This document shows positions 17,093 to 26,489 of a stretch of DNA of 64,000 nt, one piece after another; the stretch's first letter is position 1, and each line of letters begins with the position of its first letter. The position numbers and the translations under genes were made by a program. This DNA is from Afifellaceae bacterium. Lineage in GTDB: Bacteria; Pseudomonadota; Alphaproteobacteria; Rhizobiales; Afifellaceae. Location of the stretch: contig JANQRH010000009.1 of NCBI GenBank assembly GCA_028284625.1, positions 434,001 to 498,000 of the forward strand. The letters run 5' to 3'. The notes under the pieces were generated by a model. The model saw only the letters and a list, made by a program, of their open reading frames with translations, did not search any database and was not told the origin of the DNA.

Positions 17093-18322
17093 ATGGCTAG
17101 GCCGGTCAGAGTGTATCAGGAGGATTGGTGGCCGTTTCGTAATTTGCCGAACGCGCTCAAGGCGTTTGAACGCGAGACGGGCATCAAGACCGAACTCGTC
17201 TGGGACAAAGTCGGCGTCGGGCTGATCGAGGCCATGTTCGAAAACATGATCCGTTCGTTCACCGACGACGATCCGCCTTTCGATCTGGTCTGCTGTGACG
17301 AAGTGGTGCTGCGCCGCTTTGCTGCCCAGGGGCGCGTATTGGCCCTTGACGATCTGATGGCGCGCGACGGCGTCACGCTGGATGACGCAACGGCGGAAAC
17401 ACGGCGTGTCGTGACCTTCGACGGGTCTGTCTACGGACTGCCCTGCATCAACGTCTCGAATCTTCTCCTCTATCGCCGTGACCTTCTTGACCAATATTCG
17501 CTTCCCGTTCCGCAGACCTGGGCGGAGGTGAAGACCGTCGGTGAAGAACTGCAGACGGCCGTTCGTCGCGACCGTGGGAACGAGGAATTCTATGCGTTCG
17601 CCAGCCGCGGCGCGGGCGGCGGCGGGCACGCCGTGTGGACAATGGGCACTATGCTCGGTTCCTTCGGTGGCCGCTGGCCGACGGGCGACGAACCGATAGC
17701 GCCGTTCGGCGAGCCCTACCGAGAAGCTCTGGCGACCTATGTCGATCTCCTCCAGACCGTGGCGCCGCCCGATCAGGGTGAGATCAGTTTCGTCGAATTG
17801 ATGCGCGACTTCCGGCTTGGTCGGGTCGGGATGATCGTGGAGGTCGGCATGGAATATGCGTATCTGCTCGCCGACGATGCCGAACTCGCGGAGAAATCCG
17901 GTGTGGCGCTCGTGCCGGCGGGGCCGGCCGGTCGTTGGCCCAACCTCTACTCACCGCCTTGGGCGATTCCTGCTCGCTCGCCTGTTCGCGACGAAGCGTG
18001 GGAGCTGGCGAAGTTCCTGGCCTCGCCGCGCCAACTGATGGAAGATGGGCTGAAGTCGGAAGCAATCGAGGCGGCGGCGATGTCCGTCCTCTACAGCCCG
18101 GAATTCGACCGACACTTTCGAGCCGACCTGCTCGGCGCCGTGCGCGCCAGTCGTGCCATCGCCTATGAGGAAAGGCCTTTCGGAACGCTCGGTATCGATG
18201 CCTGCGTGGCCGTCGGCGAAGCCGTCAGCGGCGCGATCGTCGGCCGCCTCAGCGTCGACCAGGCTCTGGCGCAGATGCACAAGGAGATCACAGCGCTTCC
18301 TCCGGCGACCAAGCGATCCTGA
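17093..18322 (+). CDS. Extracellular solute-binding protein family 1-like protein without signal peptide
   Basis: A 409-residue protein of the SBP_bac_1 (MalE/UgpB-like) fold: FERETGIKTELVWDKV near the start, GSVYGLPCINVSNLLLYRRDLLD, PQTWAEVKTVGEEL, and SPPWAIPARSPVRDEAWELAKFL. It begins MARPVRVYQEDWWPF, where the mature fold normally starts. The in-frame codons just upstream (17043-17092) encode no hydrophobic segment, so there is no visible export signal. An AGGAG site precedes the ATG. It sits alone behind the lactonase with no permease beside it on this strand. It may be a cytoplasmic sensor or chaperone-like protein, or may have lost its signal peptide. Confidence 0.82.
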   Translation: MARPVRVYQEDWWPFRNLPNALKAFERETGIKTELVWDKVGVGLIEAMFENMIRSFTDDDPPFDLVCCDEVVLRRFAAQGRVLALDDLMARDGVTLDDATAETRRVVTFDGSVYGLPCINVSNLLLYRRDLLDQYSLPVPQTWAEVKTVGEELQTAVRRDRGNEEFYAFASRGAGGGGHAVWTMGTMLGSFGGRWPTGDEPIAPFGEPYREALATYVDLLQTVAPPDQGEISFVELMRDFRLGRVGMIVEVGMEYAYLLADDAELAEKSGVALVPAGPAGRWPNLYSPPWAIPARSPVRDEAWELAKFLASPRQLMEDGLKSEAIEAAAMSVLYSPEFDRHFRADLLGAVRASRAIAYEERPFGTLGIDACVAVGEAVSGAIVGRLSVDQALAQMHKEITALPPATKRS

Positions 18323-18377
18323 GCCGGGCCGTCTGCCCCGTCGGTTCGGAGCGGCGCGCGAGCGGTTCTCTTTGCTG

Positions 18378-18425
18378 GAGCATGATCTTGCCCGAAAACC
18401 GGTTCCCACCTCTCGGGATCATGCT

Positions 18426-18426
<1 letters not shown>
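18378..18426. repeat. Hyphomicrobiales-type palindromic intergenic repeat
   Basis: Ten-bp perfect arms GAGCATGATC and GATCATGCTC enclose an inner CCCGA / TCGGG pair and an AACCGG core. This arrangement (GAGCATGAT...CCGAAAACCGGTTCCCAC...) is familiar as an abundant intergenic repeat in Rhizobiales genomes. It lies between two convergent genes and its last base abuts the stop of the ATPase gene, where it may also act as a bidirectional terminator. Confidence 0.75.
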
Positions 18427-19496
<1,070 letters not shown>

Positions 19497-19507
19497 TCGT
19501 TCGCTCC

Positions 19508-20503
19508 TCAGGCCGCTGGCCTGGATTTGTCGACGACCGTCAACAGGCCGTCGTCGCCGACAATTACTGGTTCCGGGTCCATGACGTGGCCGACAAAGGC
19601 GCCGCCATCGGGCCGATCGGCAAAGCCCAGGATGACCAGGCCTTCGTCGGTGGAAACGATCCGCGCCGCGTAGCGTTTGCACGGCAAGGCGCCGTCGAGA
19701 AACGGACCCGGCGCGATGCGCCAGGAGCCGCGCGCGTCGTCGGCGATGAGGTAATGCGTGCCCGTTACGGGCCCGCCAGGCGTCGCTTCGGCCTGCTGCT
19801 TGGAGAAGTGCTCGGCCGCCGTGCAAAAGAGGCAGTACCAGGTTCCGTCGACCTCGAAGACCTGCGGAACCTCAAGCTGGCCGTAGCCGCCGACGAAGAC
19901 CGGCGGTTGAAGCGTCCATTGGTGCAGGTCGGGTGAGGTCGCAAAGCCGATGGCGCCGCCGCCATTCGGCTCAGCGATATTTGCAGCTCGGGCGGTGAAA
20001 TACATGAGCCAGCCGTCGCCGTCGGGATCGCGCATGACCCAAGGGTCGCGCATGGCCCGATGATGCCAGATGCCGGCGGCGTGATCGGCTTCGTAGCCGT
20101 CGGCGGCCGGCCCAACGACATCGAGGCATTGGCCGTCGCCGATGCGCTGCCAGTTGTGCAGATCGGTGCTCGTCGCATGGCCAATGCGTTGCGTCAGCCC
20201 GTCCTCAGCGTGGCTGCAGCCGGTATAGAACAGGTGCCAAAGTCCGCCGGAATCCTGCACGACCGAGCCGGTCCAAGTGGTGTAATCGTCCCACGCCGGC
20301 TCGCGCGCGGGTTCCAGGCAGGTGCCCAGATGCTGCCAGTGGACGAGATCGGTGCTGGTCGCATGACCTTGCGTAACGTTCCAATGGCGGAGCTCCGGCT
20401 CGCCAATCGCCTTGTCGGCTTGCAGGAAGAAGCCATGCCAAAGGTCGCCGTCGCGGACGTACCAGCTATCCCATATCCACTTGTCGTCGAGCGCCAGAAC
20501 CAT
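19508..20503 (-). CDS. GH32/GH68-like glycoside hydrolase (five-bladed propeller, cytoplasmic)
   Basis: A 331-residue protein of the clan GH-J/GH43 five-bladed propeller type. The nucleophile region reads KWIWDSWYV (WDSW as in GH68), the RDP motif is in RAMRDPWVMRDPDGD near residue 155, and the acid/base Glu is probably in GQLEVPQVF. Repeats of ATSTDLxxWQ mark the blades. There is no signal peptide and no C-terminal beta-sandwich as in typical GH32 enzymes, so it probably hydrolyses a short imported oligosaccharide inside the cell. It sits between permease and ATPase genes of a MalEFGK-like importer. Specificity (fructoside or other) is not readable. Confidence 0.8.
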   Translation of the reverse strand: MVLALDDKWIWDSWYVRDGDLWHGFFLQADKAIGEPELRHWNVTQGHATSTDLVHWQHLGTCLEPAREPAWDDYTTWTGSVVQDSGGLWHLFYTGCSHAEDGLTQRIGHATSTDLHNWQRIGDGQCLDVVGPAADGYEADHAAGIWHHRAMRDPWVMRDPDGDGWLMYFTARAANIAEPNGGGAIGFATSPDLHQWTLQPPVFVGGYGQLEVPQVFEVDGTWYCLFCTAAEHFSKQQAEATPGGPVTGTHYLIADDARGSWRIAPGPFLDGALPCKRYAARIVSTDEGLVILGFADRPDGGAFVGHVMDPEPVIVGDDGLLTVVDKSRPAA

Positions 20504-20524
20504 ATGGCCCCTTGTCCTTTGCGT

Positions 20525-21406
20525 TCAGCCTTTCACGCCGGTCGATGCGATCGAGGCAATGAAGGCGCGTTGCAGCACCAGATAGAAAACGAGAACGGGA
20601 ACGGTGATCACCGAGAGGTAGGCCATCACTTCACCCCAGGCGACGTCCAACTGGAAGAAGTAACCGAGGCCGACCATGATCGGCCGGTGAGCTTCGTCCT
20701 GCACGACGATGAGCGGCCACAGATATTGCTCGTTGTACATCTTCAGCGATTTCAGGATGGCCGCCGTGGCAAGCACCGGTCCCGATAGCGGCATCACCAC
20801 CTTGCGATAGATCTGCCACCACGACGCGCCTTCCGCGCGCGCCGCCTCCACCAGCTCGCCCGGCAGGTCTTTGAAATACTGAACGAAGAGGAAAATCGTC
20901 AGCGCGTCGGCGATCCAGGGGATGATCTGCACGTGGTACGTGTTCAGCCATCCGATCTCGATGCCGTTCATCCCGATCCATGGAAGTCGAGAAACAAACA
21001 GCAGGAGCGGAATGGCGATGGTCTCAAACGGGATGATCAGCGTGGCAAGCGCGATCGACAGCACAAGGCCGCTGCCGCGCCAATTCAGATAGACGAAGGA
21101 GAAAGCGGCGAGCGAGCACAGGAAGATCGATGCCGACACGGTGATGACCGTGATCAGAATGGAGTTGAAGACAAACAGCTCCACCGGCGCGCGTGCGAAC
21201 GCCGCAAAGTAATTGTCCAGCGAGATATCGCCGACCGGCAGGAAGGCGCGCATCGATGCGGTGTCGCTCAGGAGCTGCTGGGTTGGCTTCAGTGACGAGA
21301 TGATCATGAAAACCAGTGGAAACATGAACACGATCGCCACAAGCGCCAGCACCAGATAGCGCACGGCAAGCCTGAGCCCGCGATTGTCCTGACTGACGAC
21401 GGCCAT
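20525..21406 (-). CDS. MalG/UgpE-type carbohydrate ABC transporter permease
   Basis: A 293-residue permease with six predicted membrane segments, starting MAVVSQDNRGLRLAVRYLV. The EAA loop reads ELVEAARAEGASWWQIYRKVVMP, the docking site for the ATPase. Its ATG overlaps the stop of the partner permease (TGATG), typical for MalF-MalG pairs. It imports an oligosaccharide or glycoside with the binding protein at 22549-23808. Confidence 0.94.
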   Translation of the reverse strand: MAVVSQDNRGLRLAVRYLVLALVAIVFMFPLVFMIISSLKPTQQLLSDTASMRAFLPVGDISLDNYFAAFARAPVELFVFNSILITVITVSASIFLCSLAAFSFVYLNWRGSGLVLSIALATLIIPFETIAIPLLLFVSRLPWIGMNGIEIGWLNTYHVQIIPWIADALTIFLFVQYFKDLPGELVEAARAEGASWWQIYRKVVMPLSGPVLATAAILKSLKMYNEQYLWPLIVVQDEAHRPIMVGLGYFFQLDVAWGEVMAYLSVITVPVLVFYLVLQRAFIASIASTGVKG

Positions 21407-22476
21407 CAGCTTCGCTCCCGCGTCAGGTAGCGCTGGATCAGCGAGATGGTCAGGACGATAAGGAAGAGGACAACGGATATCGTCGATCCGCCGGAAATGT
21501 CCTGCTTGCCGTAGCCGCGCTCAACCGCCTGGAACACCAGCGTCTGCGTGCTGTCGAGCGGGCCGCCATTGGTCATCACATCGATCTGGGCGAACAGCGC
21601 GAAGGCCTGCATGGTGATGACGATCAGCACAAGCACCGCCGTATTGCGCAGCCCTGGCCAGGTGACGTAGCGGAACGTCTGCCATTTAGAGGCGCCCTCG
21701 ATCTGCGCGACCTCGTAGAGTGTCGGCGAGATGGTCTGCAGCCCCGCCAGCCAGATGACCATGTGGAAGCCGACCGCCTGCCAAATCGACATGGCGATGA
21801 TGGAGCCGAGCGCCGTGTCGGTGCGGCCGAGCCAGTCGATTGGCTCAAACAGGCCGAACGTCAGACTGCTCAAAATATTGTTCAGAAGCCCGTCATTGCC
21901 GTCGTAGATGAACCGCCACAGAAGCGAGACGACGACGATGGAGACCACCACAGGCATGAAGTAGATCGTGCGGAAGATGTTGATGCCGCGGAGCCGCTGG
22001 TTGATGAGGAGCGCAAGCAGAAGCGCCAACCCGCCTTGTCCCGGCGCGATGACCAGCGCGAAAGTCAGCGTATTGACGAGCGCCTTCATGAACACGACGT
22101 CGGCGGCGACGACCACGCGCGCATTGTCGCCGGAGTGCCAGCGGAACCACTCCCGCATGCCGCGATATTCAGGAAAGTCCGGGTTGCGCGTGATCGTGCG
22201 GACGCGCGGATATACCAGTGTGCCGTCTTCGGCGCGGACGATCTCGCCGGCTTCGTCGCGTTCCGGCTCAAGCGTGATGACGGCCAGGCTGAGCAGGCTC
22301 TTATAGTTTGCGAAGCCGACATATTCCGTCGGGTTCGGCGATATCAGCCGCTGATTGGTCAGCGACAGCGCGAACGCCAGAAAGAACGGCACGACAATGA
22401 ACAGGCAGATCAGGCCGAAGCCAGGGAGGGCAAACGCCCAGCCTGCTGCATTGGATGTCGTCAGCTTGGAAGCCAT
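21406..22476 (-). CDS. MalF/UgpA-type carbohydrate ABC transporter permease
   Basis: A 356-residue permease; the EAA loop reads LYEVAQIEGASKWQTFRYVTWPGL. It is longer than the usual 290-310 residues because of a hydrophilic periplasmic insert of about 70 residues after the first membrane segment (around EPERDEAGEIVRAEDG to MREWFRWHSGD). MalF-type proteins use such inserts to contact the binding protein, so this one may be tuned to its own partner. The gene overlaps the MalG-type gene by 1 bp. Confidence 0.92.
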   Translation of the reverse strand: MASKLTTSNAAGWAFALPGFGLICLFIVVPFFLAFALSLTNQRLISPNPTEYVGFANYKSLLSLAVITLEPERDEAGEIVRAEDGTLVYPRVRTITRNPDFPEYRGMREWFRWHSGDNARVVVAADVVFMKALVNTLTFALVIAPGQGGLALLLALLINQRLRGINIFRTIYFMPVVVSIVVVSLLWRFIYDGNDGLLNNILSSLTFGLFEPIDWLGRTDTALGSIIAMSIWQAVGFHMVIWLAGLQTISPTLYEVAQIEGASKWQTFRYVTWPGLRNTAVLVLIVITMQAFALFAQIDVMTNGGPLDSTQTLVFQAVERGYGKQDISGGSTISVVLFLIVLTISLIQRYLTRERS

Positions 22477-22505
22477 GACAGTCCTGACCGGATAGCGGTT
22501 GGTTT

Positions 22506-22530
22506 GGGCCCCGCGAAAGACGCGGGGCCC
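22506..22530 (-). promoter_or_regulatory. Intergenic hairpin between binding-protein and permease genes
   Basis: A perfect 10-bp stem, GGGCCCCGCG and CGCGGGGCCC, with an AAAGA loop, lies 19 bp past the binding-protein stop and upstream of the permease ATG. There is no U tract, so full termination is unlikely. It is the strongest of the five post-binding-protein hairpins and resembles in position the malE-malF intergenic structures of enterobacteria. Confidence 0.8.
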
Positions 22531-22548
22531 ATTTGCTTAGTTGAGGGT

Positions 22549-23808
22549 CTAGTGGCCGTAGCCGCCGTTCTTTTCGATGTCGGCGTTGATCTCGTCGACG
22601 GCCGCATCGAGCGTGTCGGCGACGTCGGCGCCATTGGCGATGTCGGCCAGCGCTTTTTCAAACACCTTTGCGGCGACCACATAGCCGGGCGTCACCGGAC
22701 GCACGAGCGCTTGCGCCTTCGACAGTCCGTAGAAGACCTCTAGCGGGCCGCCTTCGTTGTATTTCTCAGTCATGGCAGCCGATTGCGGCGTCGGCGGAAT
22801 GAGGCCGATGCCGTCGGAGAACGCGGCCATGTACTTGTCCTGTAGGGCGAACTTGATGAACGCCGCGGCGCCGTCCGGATGTTGCGAGCTTGCCGAGATG
22901 CCGAACTGCCAGCTTGCCGCACCGATCGTCGAGCCATTGCCGAAATCCGGCGCCGGCAGGAACAGCACGTCGTCATAAGCCTCAAGCATCGGCACGGCAG
23001 CCCAATTGCCGTTCCACTGGATGGCGTAGCGGCCTTCGAGGAACCCGGTCTCGCGGTCGGCCGGATCTTGGCTGGTGCCGGGCGTGAGTTCGCGCGTGAA
23101 CAGCGACTGCCACCATTCGCCGAACGCAAGTGCTGCGTCGCCGTTCAGAACACCCTCCGCGCTCTGGTAGGTCGAGCGGTCGACGATGTCGCCGCCAAAG
23201 GACTGCAGGAACGGGCTGAAGGCATAAGGATACCACTCGCCGGTCCAGGCCATGCCGAGATCGATCGCATAGTCGAACTCGCCGCTATCCTTGATCTTCA
23301 TGAGGGCGGCGTCGAACTCCTCCGCCGTCCAAGGCTGGTCAAGCGTCGGGACGCGGATGTCGAATTTCTCAAGCGTGGAGCGGCGGGTGACTGTCGCAAC
23401 GGCGGCATCCCACAAGCCGACAGAGTAAAGCTTGCCGTCCCAGCGTCCGATCGTTCCTGGCAGGAAGTCCGCGATCTCACTTTCGTCTATCGGCAAAGGC
23501 TGCATGTAGCCGGACCACGCCCAGTTCGGCATGACCGGACCATCGACGTCGATGATATCGGGCAGGTTGCCGGCAAGCGCCGCCGCCACGACGGAATCGT
23601 TATAAGATTCCTGCGGGAAGCTTTCGATCGTGACCGTCCAGTCGGATTGGCTTGCATTGAAATCGGAGACGATCTGATTGATCAGCTTCGATTCCACTTC
23701 GTTGCCGGCGCCGTGGTACCACATGCTGAGTTCCGTTGCCGCGAGCGCAGCAGGCGACAAGGAAAGTGTCGCCACCAGAGCCGTGGCGATCCTGGGTAGC
23801 TTTCTCAT
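22549..23808 (-). CDS. Carbohydrate ABC transporter substrate-binding protein (family 1)
   Basis: A 419-residue exported binding protein. Its signal peptide spans about residues 1-23 (RKLPRIATALVATLSLSPAALA) and its mature start is TELSMWYHGAGNEVESKL. SBP_bac_1 landmarks include FNASQSDWTVTIESFPQ and VPTLDQPWTAEEFDAAL. A GAGGAA ribosome site precedes the ATG. It lies 36 bp after the LacI gene on the same strand and upstream of its two permeases, so LacI, binding protein, permeases, hydrolase and ATPase form one operon. Confidence 0.94.
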   Translation of the reverse strand: MRKLPRIATALVATLSLSPAALAATELSMWYHGAGNEVESKLINQIVSDFNASQSDWTVTIESFPQESYNDSVVAAALAGNLPDIIDVDGPVMPNWAWSGYMQPLPIDESEIADFLPGTIGRWDGKLYSVGLWDAAVATVTRRSTLEKFDIRVPTLDQPWTAEEFDAALMKIKDSGEFDYAIDLGMAWTGEWYPYAFSPFLQSFGGDIVDRSTYQSAEGVLNGDAALAFGEWWQSLFTRELTPGTSQDPADRETGFLEGRYAIQWNGNWAAVPMLEAYDDVLFLPAPDFGNGSTIGAASWQFGISASSQHPDGAAAFIKFALQDKYMAAFSDGIGLIPPTPQSAAMTEKYNEGGPLEVFYGLSKAQALVRPVTPGYVVAAKVFEKALADIANGADVADTLDAAVDEINADIEKNGGYGH

Positions 23809-23844
23809 CGATCATTCCTCCTATTCGTCATTTGAGTTTTGAGG

Positions 23845-24897
23845 TCACCGTTTGCGCTCGGTGACCGATTGGCGCCAGACGACCGGACCGCTGATCAACG
23901 GCGTTGAACCGGCGTCTGGCGGCGTGCCTCCGCGCAAGCGTGCGAGCAGCATTTGCGCGGCTGTCTCGCCGATTGCCCGATAGGGAAGAACCGCAGAGGT
24001 GAGCGGCGGGTAGAGGGTCTCGGAGATGAGCCTGTAATCGTCGAAGCCGGCGACTGAGATGTCGTCGGGAACCGCTATGCCGCGACTGCGCAGGATGCCG
24101 TAGAGCTTCAGGGCCATGCGGTCATTGCCGCAACAAAGAACCGTCGGCGGTGAGGCGAGCCCCATCATGCGTTCGACGGCTTGGCTCATCAGCGCGGATT
24201 CGCGCGGTCCGCTTTGATGCAGGCCGGCGACGACGACGAGATCGGGATCAAAGGCGATTCCGGCTTCCTCGTGCGCGGTGCGATAGCCGGCGAGGCGCAA
24301 ATCGTAGGCAACAAGATCGTCCGGCAGAGTCAGAAATCCGATGCGTCGGTGGCCTGCTTCGATCAGCCGAGACACAAGCGCATGCTGACCGGCGCGGTCG
24401 TCCGGCAGCACGCATGGCGTCCCCGCGTCGTCAAAGCAGTTCACCAGGATCAGGTTCTCGGCGCGGGCGGCGTCGGGAAGCTCAACCTTGCGGTGATGGT
24501 CGGCGACATAGACCAGCCCTTCGACGCGATGCTGCGCAAATGTTCGCGTCAGATCCTCAACCCGGTCAGGGTCGCCGCCGGTGTCTGAAATCAGGAGCGT
24601 GATGCCGGCGTCGCTCAGCGCCTGCTGAATGCCCTGGACGATCAGAAGATCGGGCAGGCCGGAAGAATCGGGCGAGTTGGGCGTCGTGCTGATGGCGCCG
24701 GTGATCAGGCCGACAAGGCCGGTTTTGTTGGACCGCATGGCACGCGCGGCGCGCGAGGGGACGTAGGAAAGCTCGCCCATGGCGGCCTGAACCGCCTTGC
24801 GCGTGTCGATATTGACCGGCGCGTCGCCGTTCATCACGCGCGAGACGGTTTTCGGCGAAACGCCCGCCCTTTTGGCAACATCGTAGATGGTCGCCAC
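23845..24897 (-). CDS. LacI family transcriptional regulator
   Basis: A 350-residue repressor: HTH ATIYDVAKRAGVSPKTVSRVMNG and hinge MGELSYVPSRAARAMRSNKTG in canonical form, then a sugar-sensing PBP fold. GTG 24897 is chosen because GGGAGG sits about 6 nt upstream and the HTH starts at residue 2; another GTG at 24918 has no such site. It heads the MalEFGK-like operon and is divergent from the glucarate-dehydratase-like gene. A double operator between them (24924-24953) implies autoregulation and control of both directions. Confidence 0.93.
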   Translation of the reverse strand: MATIYDVAKRAGVSPKTVSRVMNGDAPVNIDTRKAVQAAMGELSYVPSRAARAMRSNKTGLVGLITGAISTTPNSPDSSGLPDLLIVQGIQQALSDAGITLLISDTGGDPDRVEDLTRTFAQHRVEGLVYVADHHRKVELPDAARAENLILVNCFDDAGTPCVLPDDRAGQHALVSRLIEAGHRRIGFLTLPDDLVAYDLRLAGYRTAHEEAGIAFDPDLVVVAGLHQSGPRESALMSQAVERMMGLASPPTVLCCGNDRMALKLYGILRSRGIAVPDDISVAGFDDYRLISETLYPPLTSAVLPYRAIGETAAQMLLARLRGGTPPDAGSTPLISGPVVWRQSVTERKR

Positions 24898-24923
24898 ACA
24901 ATCCTCCCTGCCATGCACCGGTT

Positions 24924-24953
24924 ATGACACCAATGTCATGACATCGGTGTCAT
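24924..24953. promoter_or_regulatory. Tandem LacI-type operator
   Basis: Two 16-bp palindromes of form ATGACA-N4-TGTCAT (ATGACACCAATGTCAT and ATGACATCGGTGTCAT) overlap by 2 bp. The whole 30-bp block is itself a palindrome with one mismatched pair. It is 27 bp upstream of the LacI start and 126 bp upstream of the gene at 25080. The central-CpG-like form fits LacI family sites of alphaproteobacteria. Confidence 0.8.
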
Positions 24954-25079
24954 ATCAGATGTTGGAGGCCTTGTGCAGCCCAAAAATCATGGGCTGAAAT
25001 GCCGGCTGCCGGTCGGTTGCCAGTTGTGCTCGCCGGTTTTAAGGGCATCGATCTCATCACCTGAAGCGTCGGAAGATTT

Positions 25080-26330
25080 ATGAAACGTCCCAAGATCAAG
25101 GACATCCGTGCGACCACGGTCGCGGTTCCGCTTGAGGCCCCGATCCGCCACTCCAACGGCGCGCATTGGGGCCGGTTCGTCAGGACCATTGTGGAGGTCG
25201 AGACCGACACCGGCGTCATCGGGCTGGGGGAGATGGGCGGCGGAGGGGAATCCGCGGAGGCGGCTTTTTCGGCCTTGAAGAACTATTTGATCGGCCACGA
25301 TCCGTTCGAACTGGAAGCGCTGTGGTTCAAGATCTGCAACCCCACGGCTTCGCTCTACAACAACCGAATACAGCTTCATGCCGCGATCGAATTCGCGTGC
25401 CTGGACATTGTCGGCAAGACGCTCGGCGTGCCCGTCTACGACCTGCTTGGAGGCAAGTTGCGGGACGAAGTCGGCTTCGCCTCGTATCTGTTCTTCCGCT
25501 ATGACGACCGTGAGCGGGGCGGGGAGGTGCGCACCGCCGACCAGCTTCTGGCGCATGCTCGGGCGCTAAAGGCGCTGTACGGATTCAAGGCCCACAAGCT
25601 GAAGGCCGGTGTCTTTCCGCCGGATTACGAGCTTGAGCTATTCCGCGCCCTTGCTGCGGAGTTTCCCAAGGACAGCGTCAGATACGATCCCAACGCGGCC
25701 CATTCAGTTGAAGAAGCCATCCGGTTCGGGCGCGGGATCGAGGATCTCAGGAACGATTACTTCGAGGACCCGACATGGGGCCTGAACGGCATGCGCCGCG
25801 TGCGGGAGGCGGTGCGGATTCCCACGGCGACGAACACGGTCGTGGTGAACTTCGAGCAGCTCTCCTCTAATATTCTGAACCCCGCGGTCGATGTCATTCT
25901 CCTGGATACGACGTTCTGGGGCGGCATCCGGCCCTGCATCAAGGCGGCGGCGATATGCGACACCTTTCAGCTGGGTATCGCTGTGCATTCTTCGGGTGAA
26001 CTCGGCATCCAGCTTGCCACCATGCTGCATCTCGGAGCCGTTCTGCCGAACCTCGTCTTCACCGCCGATGCCCATTATCACCATTTGATGGACGACATCA
26101 TTGCAGGCGGGCCGATGGTCTACGAGGGGGGCGCGATCGGAGTGCCAGACGGGCCCGGCCTTGGCGTTGAGCTGGATCGCGACAAGCTCCGGCAATATGC
26201 GGCGTACTACAAGGAACATGGCGGCTATCCGTATGATCGGGATCCGGGACGCAAAGATTGGTTCTCGCTCGTCCCCAACACCCGCTGGGCCGACCCCACA
26301 GTTTCGATCGAGGACGACGTCCTGAGCTGA
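25080..26330 (+). CDS. Glucarate dehydratase-like enolase superfamily enzyme
   Basis: A 416-residue enolase-superfamily protein of the glucarate dehydratase type. The capping domain has [15 protein letters not shown]. The barrel has KAHKLKAG (Lys-x-Lys base), RYDPNAAHS (first ligand), DYFEDPTWG (second), [13 protein letters not shown] (third ligand Asn as in GlucD rather than Glu) and AVHSSGELG (catalytic His). It probably dehydrates an aldarate or related sugar acid. It is transcribed away from the LacI gene across the tandem operator, linking it to the MalEFGK-like operon. The acid substrate is inferred only. Confidence 0.88.
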   Translation: MKRPKIKDIRATTVAVPLEAPIRHSNGAHWGRFVRTIVEVETDTGVIGLGEMGGGGESAEAAFSALKNYLIGHDPFELEALWFKICNPTASLYNNRIQLHAAIEFACLDIVGKTLGVPVYDLLGGKLRDEVGFASYLFFRYDDRERGGEVRTADQLLAHARALKALYGFKAHKLKAGVFPPDYELELFRALAAEFPKDSVRYDPNAAHSVEEAIRFGRGIEDLRNDYFEDPTWGLNGMRRVREAVRIPTATNTVVVNFEQLSSNILNPAVDVILLDTTFWGGIRPCIKAAAICDTFQLGIAVHSSGELGIQLATMLHLGAVLPNLVFTADAHYHHLMDDIIAGGPMVYEGGAIGVPDGPGLGVELDRDKLRQYAAYYKEHGGYPYDRDPGRKDWFSLVPNTRWADPTVSIEDDVLS

Positions 26331-26489
26331 TTTGGCCTACGCCCATCACAAGGGCAGCAAAGTTCCGCTGCTCGGAGGTGTCCGGATGGCCGTGCAGCCT
26401 TTGCCCTGGTTCGACAACGGCGCGCGTTGCCAGCTTTGATCATCTGGTGAAGAATGCGCGGTCGAACAAAGAGCCAGAGAGGCACGGAC

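Noticed and set aside
19497-19826. 110-residue N-terminal extension of the UgpC-type ATPase
   Set aside because: It is Arg-rich, overlaps the glycoside hydrolase gene in another frame, and the ATG at 19496 has a good ribosome site.
22506-22530. Rho-independent terminator
   Set aside because: The stem is strong but no U tract follows on the transcribed strand, so an attenuating or stabilising hairpin is the better reading.
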